A DNA stretch of 64,000 nucleotides. Source: Viridibacillus arvi (lineage in GTDB: Bacteria; Bacillota; Bacilli; Bacillales_A; Planococcaceae). A program made the translations under genes and the position numbers. This document shows positions 47,028-57,952 of this stretch, piece after piece. Under the pieces are notes generated by a model. The model was not told the origin of the DNA. It did no database searches and saw only the letters and a program-made list of their open reading frames with translations. Numbering within the stretch: the first letter of the stretch is position 1; the number at the start of each line of letters is the position of its first letter. The stretch spans positions 624,959-688,958 of the forward strand of contig NZ_LILB01000005.1 in NCBI RefSeq assembly GCF_001274945.1, in the 5' to 3' direction.

Positions 47028-47049
47028 TACCATGTTATATAACATAACA
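47010..47049. promoter_or_regulatory. Paired GlnR operators at glnRA
   Basis: A perfect GlnR/TnrA box TGTNA-N7-TNACA (TGTTATATAACATAACA) sits at 47033-47049, just upstream of the -35 box. A second site with one mismatch (TGTTA-N7-TGTCA) at 47010-47026 overlaps the promoter spacer and -35. Two operators around the promoter match the control of glnRA in B. subtilis. Confidence 0.85.
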
Positions 47050-47060
47050 TGAGTGCTTAA

Positions 47061-47106
47061 ATAAAGAAAAAAGCTTAGAGCCATCTGGTTTTCTAAGCTT
47101 TTTCTT
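47061..47106. terminator. Terminator of ynbB
   Basis: AAAAGCTTAGA (47069-47079) pairs with TCTAAGCTTTT (47092-47102); A and T runs lie on both sides. It ends the minus-strand ynbB transcript. Confidence 0.85.
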
Positions 47107-47144
47107 TGATTTAGTTATTTGTTTTTTCTGTTATTTTCTGAAAA

Positions 47145-48395
47145 TTATTTTTGTAATTTTTGTACAGCACTTAAAGCTGCATACTTAACATGTTCGTAAG
47201 TTAAACCACCTTGAATATACGCAGTGTATGGTGGACGAATTGGTCCATCTGCTGATAGTTCAATGCTTGCACCTTGTATAAATGTTCCAGCTGCCATAAT
47301 GACATCATCTTCATAACCAGGCATATAAGCTGGTTCCGGTGCAAAATGAGCATTTATTGGCGAACTTGCTTGAATAGCTTGGCAAAAAGAAATCATTTGA
47401 TCTGCCGTTTGGAATGATACGGATTGGATTAAATCAGTTCTTGGTGACGAATAATGTGGTGAAGTCGTCATGCCAATTGATTCAAGCATTGCCGATGTGA
47501 ATATCGCACCCTTTAACGCTTGCGCAACAACATGTGGCGCTAAGAAAAAACCTTGATAAAAGTCTGCTAGAGCATTTAAAGTTGGTCCAGCTTCAGCACC
47601 AATTCCTGGCGAAGTCATACGGAATGCACATTGTTCAACTAAATCTGCACGTCCAGCAATGTATCCCCCTATTTTGGCTAAGCCACCACCTGGGTTTTTA
47701 ATCAATGAGCCCGCCATTAAATCTGCTCCAACATCTGTTGGTTCAATCTCTTGAACAAATTCACCGTAGCAGTTATCCACGAATATAATAGCCGACGGTT
47801 GGATTTCACGAATTCTTTTAATCATGTCAGCGATTTGTTCTACTGTAAAGGAAGGTCTTGATGCGTAACCTTTTGAACGTTGAATAGCTATTACTTTTGT
47901 TTTTTCAGAAACAGCTTTTGTTACTGCCTCCCAGTTAACATCTTTATCATTCTCTAAGTCAATATGTTGGTAGCTAATATTAAAGTCTTTTAATGAACCT
48001 GTATCTTTTTCACCACCATCAACAATCGATTGTAATGTGTCATAAGGTTGTCCAGTTATATACATAAGCTCGTCTCCCGGTCGTAATACACCGAAGAGGC
48101 TTAAAGTAATGGCATGAGTGCCAGAAATAATTTGTGGACGAACGATACAAGCTTCTGCACCGAACACTTCAGCATAAACGCGTTCTAAATTGTCGCGTCC
48201 TTCATCATCATAGCCATAGCCATTTGATGGGTGTAGATGGAAATCACTAACTTGATGATTACGAAAAGCCGCTAAAACTTTTTGTTGATTGAAGAAAGCC
48301 ACTTCATCGACGTGATCATGGTACGGTTTAACTTGTACTTCAATTTCTTTTGCTTTCATTAATAATTCATTACTAAATGTTGTAGAATACGTCAT
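47145..48395 (-). CDS. ynbB: PLP-dependent methionine gamma-lyase family protein (YnbB)
   Basis: This 416-residue protein belongs to the YnbB/'aluminium resistance' branch of the Cys/Met PLP enzymes. The cofactor Lys is in AGSLIKNPGGGLAKIGGYI; other motifs include HPSNGYGYDDEGRDNLERVY and ISGTHAITLSLFGVLRPGD. Its reaction has not been established. It lies upstream of glnRA as in B. subtilis and has its own terminator. GGGAG precedes the ATG. Confidence 0.9.
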   Translation of the reverse strand: MTYSTTFSNELLMKAKEIEVQVKPYHDHVDEVAFFNQQKVLAAFRNHQVSDFHLHPSNGYGYDDEGRDNLERVYAEVFGAEACIVRPQIISGTHAITLSLFGVLRPGDELMYITGQPYDTLQSIVDGGEKDTGSLKDFNISYQHIDLENDKDVNWEAVTKAVSEKTKVIAIQRSKGYASRPSFTVEQIADMIKRIREIQPSAIIFVDNCYGEFVQEIEPTDVGADLMAGSLIKNPGGGLAKIGGYIAGRADLVEQCAFRMTSPGIGAEAGPTLNALADFYQGFFLAPHVVAQALKGAIFTSAMLESIGMTTSPHYSSPRTDLIQSVSFQTADQMISFCQAIQASSPINAHFAPEPAYMPGYEDDVIMAAGTFIQGASIELSADGPIRPPYTAYIQGGLTYEHVKYAALSAVQKLQK

Positions 48396-48534
48396 TTTTA
48401 CGGCTCCCTTTTTATTTTTCCATTACTATCTTACCAATAACACCCAAAGAGTCAATCATTCCATCAGTAAACCTTGTAATTATCACTGTTTTTGGTACAA
48501 TTCAAGGACGTTATTAGAAAGTTGAGGGTCTATT

Positions 48535-49152
48535 ATGGCGTGGGATGTATTTAGTATCGTCGGTACAATTGCCTTTGCTATATCTGGAGCTATTGTAGCG
48601 ATGGAAGAAGAATATGATTTGTTTGGTGTTTATTTACTCGGTATCGTGACTGCATTTGGTGGTGGAGCCATTCGAAATACACTAATCGGTGTACCAGTCA
48701 CTGCTCTTTGGGAGCAAGAAACAATGTTTCAAATTGCACTTATATCTATTACTATTGTTTTTATTTTCCCACAAAAGTTATTGAAACATTGGCATAAATG
48801 GGGCAATTTCTTTGATGCTATCGGCTTATCAGCATTTGCGATTCAAGGAGCACTTTTTGCTGTTAACTTAAATTTACCTGTTAGCGCTGCAATTGTAGCT
48901 GCAGTATTAACTGGTTCTGGTGGCGGAATTATCCGCGATTTACTCGCGGGTCGTAAGCCGCTTGTATTACGCGAGGAAGTTTATGCTGTTTGGGCAGCTA
49001 TTGCCGGTATATTTATTGGTCTAGGTATCTTCAAACAAGATTTATTGTTATATATACTATTCGTTAGTATGACCTCTCTACGTGTATTATCATACATGAA
49101 ACATTGGCGACTACCCTTTAAATCTTTACGGGGGCAAAATTCAGGAAAATAA
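48535..49152 (+). CDS. TRIC-family (UPF0126) membrane cation channel-like protein
   Basis: This 205-residue protein has about seven membrane segments arranged as two repeats. Each carries a glycine-rich motif, AFGGGAIRNTLIG in the first and TGSGGGIIRDLLAG in the second, typical of prokaryotic TRIC/YvgT proteins that form trimeric potassium channels. GAGGG lies before the ATG. It is divergent from ynbB. Confidence 0.88.
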   Translation: MAWDVFSIVGTIAFAISGAIVAMEEEYDLFGVYLLGIVTAFGGGAIRNTLIGVPVTALWEQETMFQIALISITIVFIFPQKLLKHWHKWGNFFDAIGLSAFAIQGALFAVNLNLPVSAAIVAAVLTGSGGGIIRDLLAGRKPLVLREEVYAVWAAIAGIFIGLGIFKQDLLLYILFVSMTSLRVLSYMKHWRLPFKSLRGQNSGK

Positions 49153-49187
49153 AAAAGACGAATCAATATATGATTCGTCTTTTTTAT
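49152..49187. terminator. Bidirectional terminator
   Basis: A perfect stem (49152-49165 with 49171-49184) with flanking A and T runs lies between the convergent channel and rhodanese genes. Confidence 0.92.
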
Positions 49188-49191
49188 TACC

Positions 49192-49494
49192 TTAGAATTC
49201 TAACTCGCCATCCCAAGCGAGCATACCGCCTTCCATATTCGTTACATCATATCCTAAACCAGAAAGATAAGAACACGCGCTACCGCTGCGCCCACCTGCA
49301 TGGCAGATGAAGATATAAGGTTTCGTTTTATCTAATTCATCAATTCTTTCAGGTAGTGATCCAAGTGGAATATGGATAGCCCCTGGGATCATACCATTTG
49401 CTACTTCATCATCTTCACGAACGTCTACTAAGAATAGATCTTCATTTGCATCCACTTTTTCTAAAAGTTCAGTTGTTGTAATAGTTTTCATCAT
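49192..49494 (-). CDS. Single-domain rhodanese sulfurtransferase
   Basis: This 100-residue protein is one rhodanese domain with active-site Cys in YIFICHAGGRSGSACS and the LVDVREDDEVANGMIPGAIH motif. Such proteins carry persulfide sulfur to acceptors that are not identifiable here. GGAGG lies 6 bases before the first of two adjacent ATG codons. Confidence 0.9.
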   Translation of the reverse strand: MMKTITTTELLEKVDANEDLFLVDVREDDEVANGMIPGAIHIPLGSLPERIDELDKTKPYIFICHAGGRSGSACSYLSGLGYDVTNMEGGMLAWDGELEF

Positions 49495-49550
49495 TATAAT
49501 CCTCCATTATCAATTAAACATATCAAATATCTTTATAAGTATAGCTAGAA

Positions 49551-49585
49551 ATAAAAAATTCGGCTAGTCTTTATACTAGCCGAAT
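49551..49585 (-). terminator. Terminator of hfq
   Basis: An 11-bp perfect stem (49558-49568 with 49575-49585) is followed on the minus strand by TTTTTTATTT. Confidence 0.9.
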
Positions 49586-49590
49586 CAATA

Positions 49591-49821
49591 TTATTCTTCG
49601 TTATCTTGTGAGATATTAATGGATTTTGAAGGGGCGAATGTCGAAATCGCATGTTTATAAATCAAATGCTGTTTCCCATCAGATTCCAATAGTACCGTGA
49701 AATTATCATAAGATTTAATAAGACCTTTTAATTGAAAACCATTTAGCAAGAAAACGGTAACGAAAACCCCGTTTTTACGCATTTGATTTAGAAACGCATC
49801 TTGTAAGTTAATAGATTTCAT
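49591..49821 (-). CDS. hfq: RNA chaperone Hfq
   Basis: Hfq forms a hexameric Sm ring that binds RNA. The 76-residue protein has Sm1 ([28 protein letters not shown]) and Sm2 ([14 protein letters not shown]), the usual Gram-positive length. AGGGAG lies before the ATG. It is downstream of miaA as in many bacteria. Confidence 0.95.
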   Translation of the reverse strand: MKSINLQDAFLNQMRKNGVFVTVFLLNGFQLKGLIKSYDNFTVLLESDGKQHLIYKHAISTFAPSKSINISQDNEE

Positions 49822-49899
49822 GCAAAGCCACTCCCTCTTCTAATTTAAATAATTCTCCTCAATACCTTGTATTCGATTTCATTTACGAAAAACCCTTTA

Positions 49900-50814
49900 T
49901 TATTCCAATATTTCTCTTATTATTTTTTCTGTACCCTCTAAACTATTGAACCATTTAACATCCATTTTATTACGGAAATAAGTTAATTGACGTTTTGCAT
50001 AGCGTCTTGAATTTTGTTTTAACTGCTCTATCGCATCCTCTAGTGATTCTTTACCATCAAAATATGCATAAAGCTCCTTATATCCAATGGCTTGTACCGA
50101 TTGTACACCTCGGATATTCTTTTGCCAAAGCGCTTCTACTTCAGCGAGCAGTCCTTGTTCCATCATTATATCAACACGCTTATTTATTCTTTCATACAAC
50201 AGCTCGCGATCTATATTTAATCCAATGATAATATGTTTATAAAGTGGCTTATCACCCAGGTTTTGCTCGTCAGAAGATTTGGCTACACCTCCATGCTGAA
50301 TCATCTCAAGTGCTCGGATCACCCGACGAGTATTATTTGGATGAATCGTTTCAGCTGTTTTAGGGTCAAGCTCTACTAATTTTGCATGCATTGCCTCTGG
50401 CCCAATTTCATTAAGTTCTTTATAATAGGCTTCTCGTGCTGCTTCATTAACCTTTTCTTCTGTGAAGCGATAATCAAATAGTACAGCTTGAATATAAAGT
50501 CCAGTTCCTCCAACAATGATTGGAAATTTTCCTTTCGCACGAATAAAGTCTATACGTTCACGCACTAGTTGCTGATATTCAGCGACTGAAAAGGTTTCAG
50601 TTGGTTCTTTGATGCTTAATAGATGATGTGGTATTCCTTCCATTTCAGCTTCAGTAATCTTAGCAGTCCCTATATTCAGTTCTCTATAAATTTGCATGGA
50701 GTCACCATTTATAATCTCTCCATTTAACCTTTTTGCTAGTTCTATACTTAAAGCAGTTTTGCCTGAAGCTGTAGGGCCCACAATGGCAATTACCTCTAAA
50801 TCTTGTTGTCTCAT
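49900..50814 (-). CDS. miaA: tRNA dimethylallyltransferase
   Basis: MiaA adds the dimethylallyl group to A37 of tRNAs that read codons beginning with U; MiaB, encoded 9 kb away, then methylthiolates it. The 304-residue protein has the P-loop GPTASGKT, the [15 protein letters not shown] motif, and the C-terminal [13 protein letters not shown]. The ATG at 50814 overlaps the upstream lipase stop by 4 bases (ATGA). An ATG at 50832 has no ribosome binding site. Confidence 0.95.
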   Translation of the reverse strand: MRQQDLEVIAIVGPTASGKTALSIELAKRLNGEIINGDSMQIYRELNIGTAKITEAEMEGIPHHLLSIKEPTETFSVAEYQQLVRERIDFIRAKGKFPIIVGGTGLYIQAVLFDYRFTEEKVNEAAREAYYKELNEIGPEAMHAKLVELDPKTAETIHPNNTRRVIRALEMIQHGGVAKSSDEQNLGDKPLYKHIIIGLNIDRELLYERINKRVDIMMEQGLLAEVEALWQKNIRGVQSVQAIGYKELYAYFDGKESLEDAIEQLKQNSRRYAKRQLTYFRNKMDVKWFNSLEGTEKIIREILE

Positions 50815-51731
50815 TCTTTTTCTAACCACCATATGATTTTGTTATAAACCTCTTGTCGGTTTACTTCATTTAATATTTCATGTCGTTTTCCTTCAAATAA
50901 CTGTACGGTAACATTTGTTAAACCGCAACTTTGATAGCTTTTTGCAACTTTCCAGATACCTTTACTAAAATCACCAACAGGATCTTCTGCACCACTAATT
51001 AAAAGAATAGGTAAATCTTTTCGAATTTTATTTATTTCTTCTTCCTTCGATAAAGTTAGAATACCACCAGTTAAATCAACATAAAATTGATTAGTCGCTA
51101 TAAACCCGCAATCTTCATCTGCAAGATATTTAGTAACTTCAGATGAATCGGATGATAACCAGTCAAAATCAGTTTGAGTATTTGAAAATGAACGATTGAA
51201 ATTACCGAACGACAATTTATCTAATAATGGACTTTCCTTCGTTTTCCCCTGTAATTTCGCAAGACTTTTAGCAAGTATATGGCCAGCTTGGTGTGTCACA
51301 CTTGCTGCACCCGTTCCGCAGAAAATTGCTTTGGAAAGCGTATCGCTGTAAAGCTCTGTATAACGTCGTGCTATAAACGAACCCATGCTATGACCAAATA
51401 AAACAACAGGAGGTAAATGTTGATCAGCCCGAACAAAGTCAAGCACCTCATGTACGTCTAACACAACTCGATCAAAACCTTGCTGTTCTGCAAAAAAGCC
51501 TTTAGGTGACTCGTTTACAGATGCTGTTTTCCCATGACCACGATGATCGTGCATAGAAACTACATAACCATTGTCTATAAGGAATTTAGCAAAACCTTCA
51601 TATCTTGCACTATGCTCTGCCATACCATGAAGAATGTGAATATGCCCTTTCGGCTCTTCACTAGGGAAATAGACAGTCACCGCAATACGGTGACCATCTG
51701 AAGTTCTAACTGAATGTGTATTTTTATTCAT
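50811..51731 (-). CDS. Lysophospholipase-like alpha/beta hydrolase
   Basis: This 306-residue serine hydrolase of the monoacylglycerol lipase/lysophospholipase group has [14 protein letters not shown], the nucleophile Ser in [11 protein letters not shown], Asp in [11 protein letters not shown], and His in [10 protein letters not shown]. The ATG at 51731 has GAGGG 5 bases upstream and overlaps the glpD stop by 8 bases. Coupling to glpD suggests a shared role in glycerolipid breakdown: this enzyme could free glycerol compounds whose phosphate GlpD oxidises (inference). Confidence 0.88.
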   Translation of the reverse strand: MNKNTHSVRTSDGHRIAVTVYFPSEEPKGHIHILHGMAEHSARYEGFAKFLIDNGYVVSMHDHRGHGKTASVNESPKGFFAEQQGFDRVVLDVHEVLDFVRADQHLPPVVLFGHSMGSFIARRYTELYSDTLSKAIFCGTGAASVTHQAGHILAKSLAKLQGKTKESPLLDKLSFGNFNRSFSNTQTDFDWLSSDSSEVTKYLADEDCGFIATNQFYVDLTGGILTLSKEEEINKIRKDLPILLISGAEDPVGDFSKGIWKVAKSYQSCGLTNVTVQLFEGKRHEILNEVNRQEVYNKIIWWLEKE

Positions 51732-53382
51732 AAATACCCTCTTTAGCAAAATGCGATGCTTCGAATAGAATTTGATCTAATTCCAAGCGATATTGCTCTT
51801 CCTGCGCTGTTGAATAGGACAAGTATTTTTTCATTAGTTTTATTACTGCTTCCTTATGATTATAGACACTATCGATATCAAATAATAATCGACTTGAGCG
51901 TCGAACAAAGAAATCTGCTGGTGTTTGTGCCATTTCATATTGAATAGCATAAAGTAACTGCGCATGTATAGCGATTGGTAACTCTTCAACTGAATTATTA
52001 ACTTTAAGTGTATGAATAATGTTGAATATGGCTTGAATATTCGTACCATATTTAGATACGAGCATATGCGCCTCTTCTTTAGTTAAACCTAATTTCATTC
52101 CTTCATATGTTTTATTTTTTACATAAGGGCCAAAATTTATAGGATTTATACCTTTAGCTCCCGAAAGGGACAACTGCTCTGTAACACAAGGGCCAGACTT
52201 TTTAAATTGTTTTTTTTCTACTATTTTGTCGACAATATTTTCAGCCATTTTACGATAACCTGTTAATTTTCCGCCTGCAATTGTCAACAACCCACTTGGG
52301 GATTCCCAAATCTCGTCTTTACGTGAAATTTCTGAAGGATCTTTACCTTCTTTGAAAATAAGTGGACGAACTCCAGCCCAGCTCGATTCAACGTCTTTTT
52401 GAGTAATTTGGACTTCTGGGAAAATATCGTGAATTGTATCCATTAAATAAGTAATATCTTCATCAGTAGCAACTGGATTTATTGGGTTTTCTTCGTAAAA
52501 TGTATCAGTGGTACCGACATACGTTTTTCCATCTCGAGGTATCGCAAAGACCATACGGCCATCAGGTGTATCAAAATAAATAGATTGTTGAAGCGGGAAA
52601 CGGGATTGATCAATCACAATATGTACACCTTTAGTGAGACGTAACTGTTTATTATTACTAATTTGATCTTTTTTACGTACTTCATCTACCCATGGTCCGG
52701 TAGCATTTACAACTGAATTCGATTGAATTGTCCAAGTGCGAGATGAAATTTGATCGCGAACGACAACTCCTGTAATTTTCTCGTTTTCATATTTAAATTC
52801 TTCTGCTTTTACATAATTTAAGCAAACAGCACCTAGTTCAACAGCTTTCTTAATAACCTCAATCGTAAGACGTGCATCATCAGTACGGTATTCTACATAA
52901 TATCCCCCACCCAATAGTCCTTCTTTTTTGAGTAAAGGTTCTTTTTGTAAAGTCTCTTTAGCATTGAGCATTTTACGTCGTTCTGATTTGTTAACTTGAG
53001 CTAATTTATCATACACTTTTAAGCCTAATGAAGTTGAATAAGGTCCAAATGATCCTCCTTTGTAAAAAGGTAGTAGCATCCACTGCGGAGTTGTAATATG
53101 TACTCCGTTCTCATATACGATGGCACGTTCCTTTCCTACTTCAGCAACAACACCTACTTGTAGTTGTTTTAAATAACGTAAGCCACCATGCACTAGCTTA
53201 GTTGATCGACTAGAAGTACCAGCAGCAAAATCCTGCATATCAATAAGGGCAACAGATAAGCCTCTAGAAACAGCATCTAGTGCAATACCTGCACCTGTAA
53301 TTCCACCACCAATTACTAAGACATCAAAAGAATAAGCATCAAGTGTTTCAATAAAACTTTCACGTTGTGCAGACGAAAACAT
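51724..53382 (-). CDS. glpD: Aerobic glycerol-3-phosphate dehydrogenase
   Basis: GlpD is a membrane-associated FAD enzyme that oxidises glycerol-3-phosphate to dihydroxyacetone phosphate and feeds electrons to the respiratory chain. The 552-residue protein has the FAD fingerprint DVLVIGGGITGAGIALDAVS, RSTKLVHGGLRYLK, and a C-terminal helical domain. GGAGGAAG precedes the ATG. It sits between mutL and the lipase, not beside glpF/glpK, and no GlpP antiterminator hairpin is evident in the 28-base gap to mutL. Confidence 0.95.
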   Translation of the reverse strand: MFSSAQRESFIETLDAYSFDVLVIGGGITGAGIALDAVSRGLSVALIDMQDFAAGTSSRSTKLVHGGLRYLKQLQVGVVAEVGKERAIVYENGVHITTPQWMLLPFYKGGSFGPYSTSLGLKVYDKLAQVNKSERRKMLNAKETLQKEPLLKKEGLLGGGYYVEYRTDDARLTIEVIKKAVELGAVCLNYVKAEEFKYENEKITGVVVRDQISSRTWTIQSNSVVNATGPWVDEVRKKDQISNNKQLRLTKGVHIVIDQSRFPLQQSIYFDTPDGRMVFAIPRDGKTYVGTTDTFYEENPINPVATDEDITYLMDTIHDIFPEVQITQKDVESSWAGVRPLIFKEGKDPSEISRKDEIWESPSGLLTIAGGKLTGYRKMAENIVDKIVEKKQFKKSGPCVTEQLSLSGAKGINPINFGPYVKNKTYEGMKLGLTKEEAHMLVSKYGTNIQAIFNIIHTLKVNNSVEELPIAIHAQLLYAIQYEMAQTPADFFVRRSSRLLFDIDSVYNHKEAVIKLMKKYLSYSTAQEEQYRLELDQILFEASHFAKEGIYE

Positions 53383-53410
53383 ACTATCTTCCTCCTTTAT
53401 ATCGTAAAAA

Positions 53411-55309
53411 TCACATTACCCGTTTAAACATTTTTTCAATTTCATACGTTTTAAAATGGACGATAACAGGTCTACCATGTGGGCAAGTGAACGGATTGAC
53501 CATTTTTTTTAAGTCTTGTATTAACACTTCCATTTGTTGTGTATTTAAGTAGTGATTTGCTTTAATCGAACGTTTACAGCTCATCATTATAGCTGCATCT
53601 TCACGCAATTTTCGTATATCTGTTTTACGTTCACGTAGCACCTGTTCAATTAATTCTTCAATGATTTCCTCTTCAAAATCTTTTGGGAACCAAGCAGGAT
53701 GTTCTCTTACTACAAATGAGTTTGTGCCAAATTCCTCAAGAATAACACCTACATCTATTAAATGGGTCATATTTTCCCTTAACACTAATGCTTCATCAGC
53801 TGAGTAATGAAATGTTAGCGGAAATAGTAGTGTTTGTCGTTCATTTGGATCGACCTCACCTACTTTTTCTTTGAAAAACTCATATTTAATTCGTTCTTGT
53901 GCAGCATGCTGGTCAATTAAATAAAATCCATCCTCACTTTGTGCCACAATATAAGTCCCATGTATTTGACCTACAACTTCAAGTTCAGGAAATGGGTCTT
54001 TCGTTTCTTTCTCGTCAGATTCTTCTATTGGCATTACATACTCTTCATCGTTTATATCTTGCTCTACGGGTAATTTTGATTCCGCCAAATTGTCTGTACT
54101 ATTTACTTGTTCCCATGTTTCTTCCTTTACAAAACCTGAATTGGATGATGAATTTAAAACATCTTGTGGAAATGGCCCTAAAAAAAGAGTTGGCTCTTCT
54201 TCTTGCTTAGGTTTTTCATTAAATTGAGGCATACTAGTGTTATTATAATTCATCGATTTCCAGAAATTAATTTGCTCCCCGGTTTGCGGAACTTTTTTCT
54301 TTTTCTCTGCAATTTCAGGTGCTTGCATGGACTGACGAATTACCTTATGCAACGTCTTTTCAATTAAGTCCATCAATTCCGCTTCTTTACTTAAACGAAT
54401 TTGTTGCTTTGACGGATGTACATTAACATCGGTTAAAAACGGATCGCCTTCAATGTGAATAACTGAAATCGGAAAACGCCCAATCGGCAAGAATGTATGA
54501 TATGCATCAATTATTGCTTTTTGTACAGTAAAATGACGTACCCATCTACCATTGACGAAAATAGACATATAGTTCTTAGATGCTCTTGTAATTTCAGGAA
54601 TTGTTGCAAACCCTGAAATTTTATAATCTCGTGATTCTCCTTCAAATGGAACCATTTTTTTCGCATTGGCAATACCATAAATTGCCGCTAATACTTGGCG
54701 TAAATCACCACGTCCATTCGTTTGTAATAATATATGGTCATGATGACGTAATTTGAATGCGATTTCTGGGTAACAAAGAGCCAACCGATTCATCAAATCA
54801 ATTGTGTGACCTAATTCAGTTTGGATCGTTTTCATATATTTCAATCGAGCTGGTGTATTATAAAAAAGTTGGGATACTTTCATATCCGTTCCTTTACGTA
54901 ATGGTGCTGGTTTTTTGTCAATAACATGACCGCCTTCCAGTTGCACTTCAATACCCACTTCTCCATTTGATGTGATGAGTGTAATTTTTGAAACTGAAGC
55001 AATACTGGCTAATGCCTCTCCACGAAAACCTAGTGTACGAATACGGAATAAATCATGTTCATTTTCAATTTTACTTGTAGCATGACGTTGAAAAGATTTC
55101 AGTGCATCAGCTTCGTCCATCCCACTACCATTATCAATTACTTGAATGGAAGTTAGTCCGGCTTCTTCTAAAATCACTTCAATCGAGGTACTTCCTGCAT
55201 CAATGGCATTTTCAACTAGTTCTTTCACAACAGATGAAGGTCGCTCGACTACTTCACCTGCTGCGATTTTATTGGACAGAAATTCATCCATTATATGAAT
55301 ATGACCCAT
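53411..55309 (-). CDS. mutL: DNA mismatch repair endonuclease MutL
   Basis: MutL couples mismatch recognition by MutS to strand removal and nicks DNA itself in organisms without MutH. The 632-residue protein has the GHKL ATPase motifs ([33 protein letters not shown]) and a C-terminal endonuclease domain with [21 protein letters not shown] and CPHGRPV. The ATG at 55309 has GGAGG 8 bases upstream. It is 12 bases after mutS. Confidence 0.96.
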   Translation of the reverse strand: MGHIHIMDEFLSNKIAAGEVVERPSSVVKELVENAIDAGSTSIEVILEEAGLTSIQVIDNGSGMDEADALKSFQRHATSKIENEHDLFRIRTLGFRGEALASIASVSKITLITSNGEVGIEVQLEGGHVIDKKPAPLRKGTDMKVSQLFYNTPARLKYMKTIQTELGHTIDLMNRLALCYPEIAFKLRHHDHILLQTNGRGDLRQVLAAIYGIANAKKMVPFEGESRDYKISGFATIPEITRASKNYMSIFVNGRWVRHFTVQKAIIDAYHTFLPIGRFPISVIHIEGDPFLTDVNVHPSKQQIRLSKEAELMDLIEKTLHKVIRQSMQAPEIAEKKKKVPQTGEQINFWKSMNYNNTSMPQFNEKPKQEEEPTLFLGPFPQDVLNSSSNSGFVKEETWEQVNSTDNLAESKLPVEQDINDEEYVMPIEESDEKETKDPFPELEVVGQIHGTYIVAQSEDGFYLIDQHAAQERIKYEFFKEKVGEVDPNERQTLLFPLTFHYSADEALVLRENMTHLIDVGVILEEFGTNSFVVREHPAWFPKDFEEEIIEELIEQVLRERKTDIRKLREDAAIMMSCKRSIKANHYLNTQQMEVLIQDLKKMVNPFTCPHGRPVIVHFKTYEIEKMFKRVM

Positions 55310-55321
55310 CTGTTGCACCTC

Positions 55322-57952
55322 CTACTTTTTTATTAAAGATTGTTGCAATGCATAAACAAGTTGCAATGCATCCATAGGTGTTGTACCTGATACATTTACT
55401 GATCGGATTTGTTCTAGCACATCTTGTTCTAATTTAGAAACGGCTAATTGAATAACTTCTTTCGGCTCTTCTTCAGTAAATAGAGAAAGTTGTGCTGATT
55501 CGTCCTTCATAACAGCAACTACTTCATCCTTCACAATAGGCGTTGCTTCTGCTTTTGTAACGGTTGCAGCTGAGACTGCATTAGTTGCCTCAAATTCTTC
55601 CAGTAAAATACGTGCTCTAGAAATAATATCAGCCGGTAATTCTGCTAACTCTGCTACATGTATACCGTAACTTTTATCAGCCGGGCCTTTTTTAACTTTG
55701 TGTAAAAAGACTACTTTTCCGTCTTGCTCCATTGCGGATACATGAACATTTCGCAAACGATTTAAGTCATTTTCTAAATCTGTTAATTCATGATAATGAG
55801 TAGAGAATAATGTATTAGCGCCGATTTTATTGTGAATATACTCCATCATAGATTGTGCTAATGCCATACCATCATAAGTTGATGTACCACGTCCAATTTC
55901 ATCAAAGAGCAATAAGCTTTTCTCTGTAGCATTTGTAATAGCATGTTGTGATTCCAACATCTCTACCATAAACGTACTTTGTCCAGCTGCTAAATCATCC
56001 GCTGCACCAATACGTGTGAAAATTTGATCAGTTATTGGTAATTCCGCTTCATCTGCTGGAACATAGCAGCCCATTTGCGCAAGAATTGTTATAAGCGCCA
56101 CTTGTCTCATATAAGTACTTTTACCAGACATATTCGGTCCTGTAATTAGCATCATATTGCGATCATCAGTCAATATACAATCATTTGGCACATATAATTG
56201 CTGATTCATCATTTTCTCGACGACCGGATGACGACCATTAACAATTTTAAGTGAACGTCCTTCATGGAATACCGGTTTTGTGAAACGATACTTCTCAGTA
56301 ACCGTTGCAAAACCTACATAGACATCTAATTCACTGATAGCAGAAGCAAGTCCTTGTAATCTCGGGATATATTGCTTTAATTCTTCACGAATTTGTGTGA
56401 ATAAAGTATATTCGAGTGCCAAACTTTCTTCTTCAGCATTTAAGATAATGGCTTCTTTTTCCTTTAATTCATCTGTAATGTAGCGCTCTGCATTAGCAAG
56501 CGTCTGTTTACGTTCATATCTTTCTAAATCAGCTAAATGAATATACGATTTCGTAATTTCGATGTAATAACCAAACACTCGGTTATAACCAATTTTCAAA
56601 TTCTTAATTCCTGTTTTCTCACGTTCTTGTTGTTCAAGAGCTGCAATCCAATCTTTACCGTTGCGAGAGGCATAACGAAGCTCATCTAATTTTGCATCAT
56701 AGCCACCGCGGATAACATCACCCTCTTTAATCGAGATTGGTGGGTGGTCTGTAATCGCATGACTTAAATAACTTTCTACATCACTACATAAATCAAGTGC
56801 TTTCCCTAAGTTTTGTAGGTTTGCTTTTGAAGAGTTTTGTAGTTGTTCTTGAATGACAGGAACTTGACGTAATGATTCTCTTAATTGCGCTAAATCACGT
56901 CCTCCAACATTTCCAAAAGCAACACGTCCTGCTAGGCGTTCTAAGTCATACACTTGTTTAAATAATTCTTGTAATTCTGCTCGAACAAAATATTCTTCCA
57001 ACAAATCTGTCACGATGCTTAAACGATTTTCAATATGTTGACGGTTTGCTAACGGTTGATGTAACCACTGCTTTAATTTTCGTCCACCCATTGCAGTAAC
57101 TGTTTCGTCTAGTAACCATAAAAGTGTTCCTTTTTGATCCCCACCACGTAGTGATTGAATAAGTTCTAAATTACGTTTTGAGTTTGTATCTATATTTAGA
57201 TAATTTTTGTTTTCATTGTATTGGAATGGTTGAATATGAGAAAGTGAGCGCATTTGTGTACGTTCAATATAGTGTAGAAGCTTTCGTCCAGCACCATGTA
57301 AATTACTTGGTGCCCCTTCTAAATACTGTGCACATTTCGATTCATCCATTACCTCTTCTTCAATTGATAAGATAATAGATAATGCTTCTGCCTGTTCAGT
57401 TAGTTCTGCAAATAATTGCTCTGAAACAACCATTTCTCGAATACCAAATGATTGAAGTTGTTGTAATAAGACTAGACCATCACCTTCGACATAAGTAACT
57501 GTCGCTTCACCAGTTGATAAATCTAAATAACAAAAAGCATACTCCGTGGTGTTTATTTGCTCAGCAGCTGCGATGAAGTGATTTGTTTTTCCATCTAAAG
57601 TTTTGCCTTCCATAATTGTTCCAGGCGTAATCAGCTGAACAACTTCACGTTTTACGACACCTTTTGCTTGTTTGACATCTTCTGTTTGTTCACAAACTGC
57701 TACTTTATAACCTTTTTGAACAAGTGTCTCGATGTAATTTTTAGCTGAATGATGAGGCACACCACACATAGGAATGCGTTCTTTCATACCTGCATCTCGG
57801 CTTGTTAATGTAATTTCTAAAATTTGAGAAGCTTTTATAGCATCCTCAAAAAACATTTCATAAAAATCACCTAATCGGAAAAATAAAAAAGCATCTTTAT
57901 AATCTGCTTTTACTTGTAGATATTGTTGAATCATCGGAGTATATGTTGTCAT
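55322..57952 (-). CDS. mutS: DNA mismatch recognition protein MutS
   Basis: MutS finds mismatches and signals to MutL. The 876-residue protein has the mismatch-binding Phe-x-Glu in FRLGDFYEMFF, Walker A GPNMSGKST, LLFDEIGRGTSTYDG, FSTHYHELT, and a C-terminal tail ahead of the terminal helix with a beta-clamp-like LSLF motif. GAGAGG precedes the ATG. It leads a probable mutS-mutL-glpD-lipase-miaA-hfq string. Confidence 0.96.
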   Translation of the reverse strand: MTTYTPMIQQYLQVKADYKDAFLFFRLGDFYEMFFEDAIKASQILEITLTSRDAGMKERIPMCGVPHHSAKNYIETLVQKGYKVAVCEQTEDVKQAKGVVKREVVQLITPGTIMEGKTLDGKTNHFIAAAEQINTTEYAFCYLDLSTGEATVTYVEGDGLVLLQQLQSFGIREMVVSEQLFAELTEQAEALSIILSIEEEVMDESKCAQYLEGAPSNLHGAGRKLLHYIERTQMRSLSHIQPFQYNENKNYLNIDTNSKRNLELIQSLRGGDQKGTLLWLLDETVTAMGGRKLKQWLHQPLANRQHIENRLSIVTDLLEEYFVRAELQELFKQVYDLERLAGRVAFGNVGGRDLAQLRESLRQVPVIQEQLQNSSKANLQNLGKALDLCSDVESYLSHAITDHPPISIKEGDVIRGGYDAKLDELRYASRNGKDWIAALEQQEREKTGIKNLKIGYNRVFGYYIEITKSYIHLADLERYERKQTLANAERYITDELKEKEAIILNAEEESLALEYTLFTQIREELKQYIPRLQGLASAISELDVYVGFATVTEKYRFTKPVFHEGRSLKIVNGRHPVVEKMMNQQLYVPNDCILTDDRNMMLITGPNMSGKSTYMRQVALITILAQMGCYVPADEAELPITDQIFTRIGAADDLAAGQSTFMVEMLESQHAITNATEKSLLLFDEIGRGTSTYDGMALAQSMMEYIHNKIGANTLFSTHYHELTDLENDLNRLRNVHVSAMEQDGKVVFLHKVKKGPADKSYGIHVAELAELPADIISRARILLEEFEATNAVSAATVTKAEATPIVKDEVVAVMKDESAQLSLFTEEEPKEVIQLAVSKLEQDVLEQIRSVNVSGTTPMDALQLVYALQQSLIKK

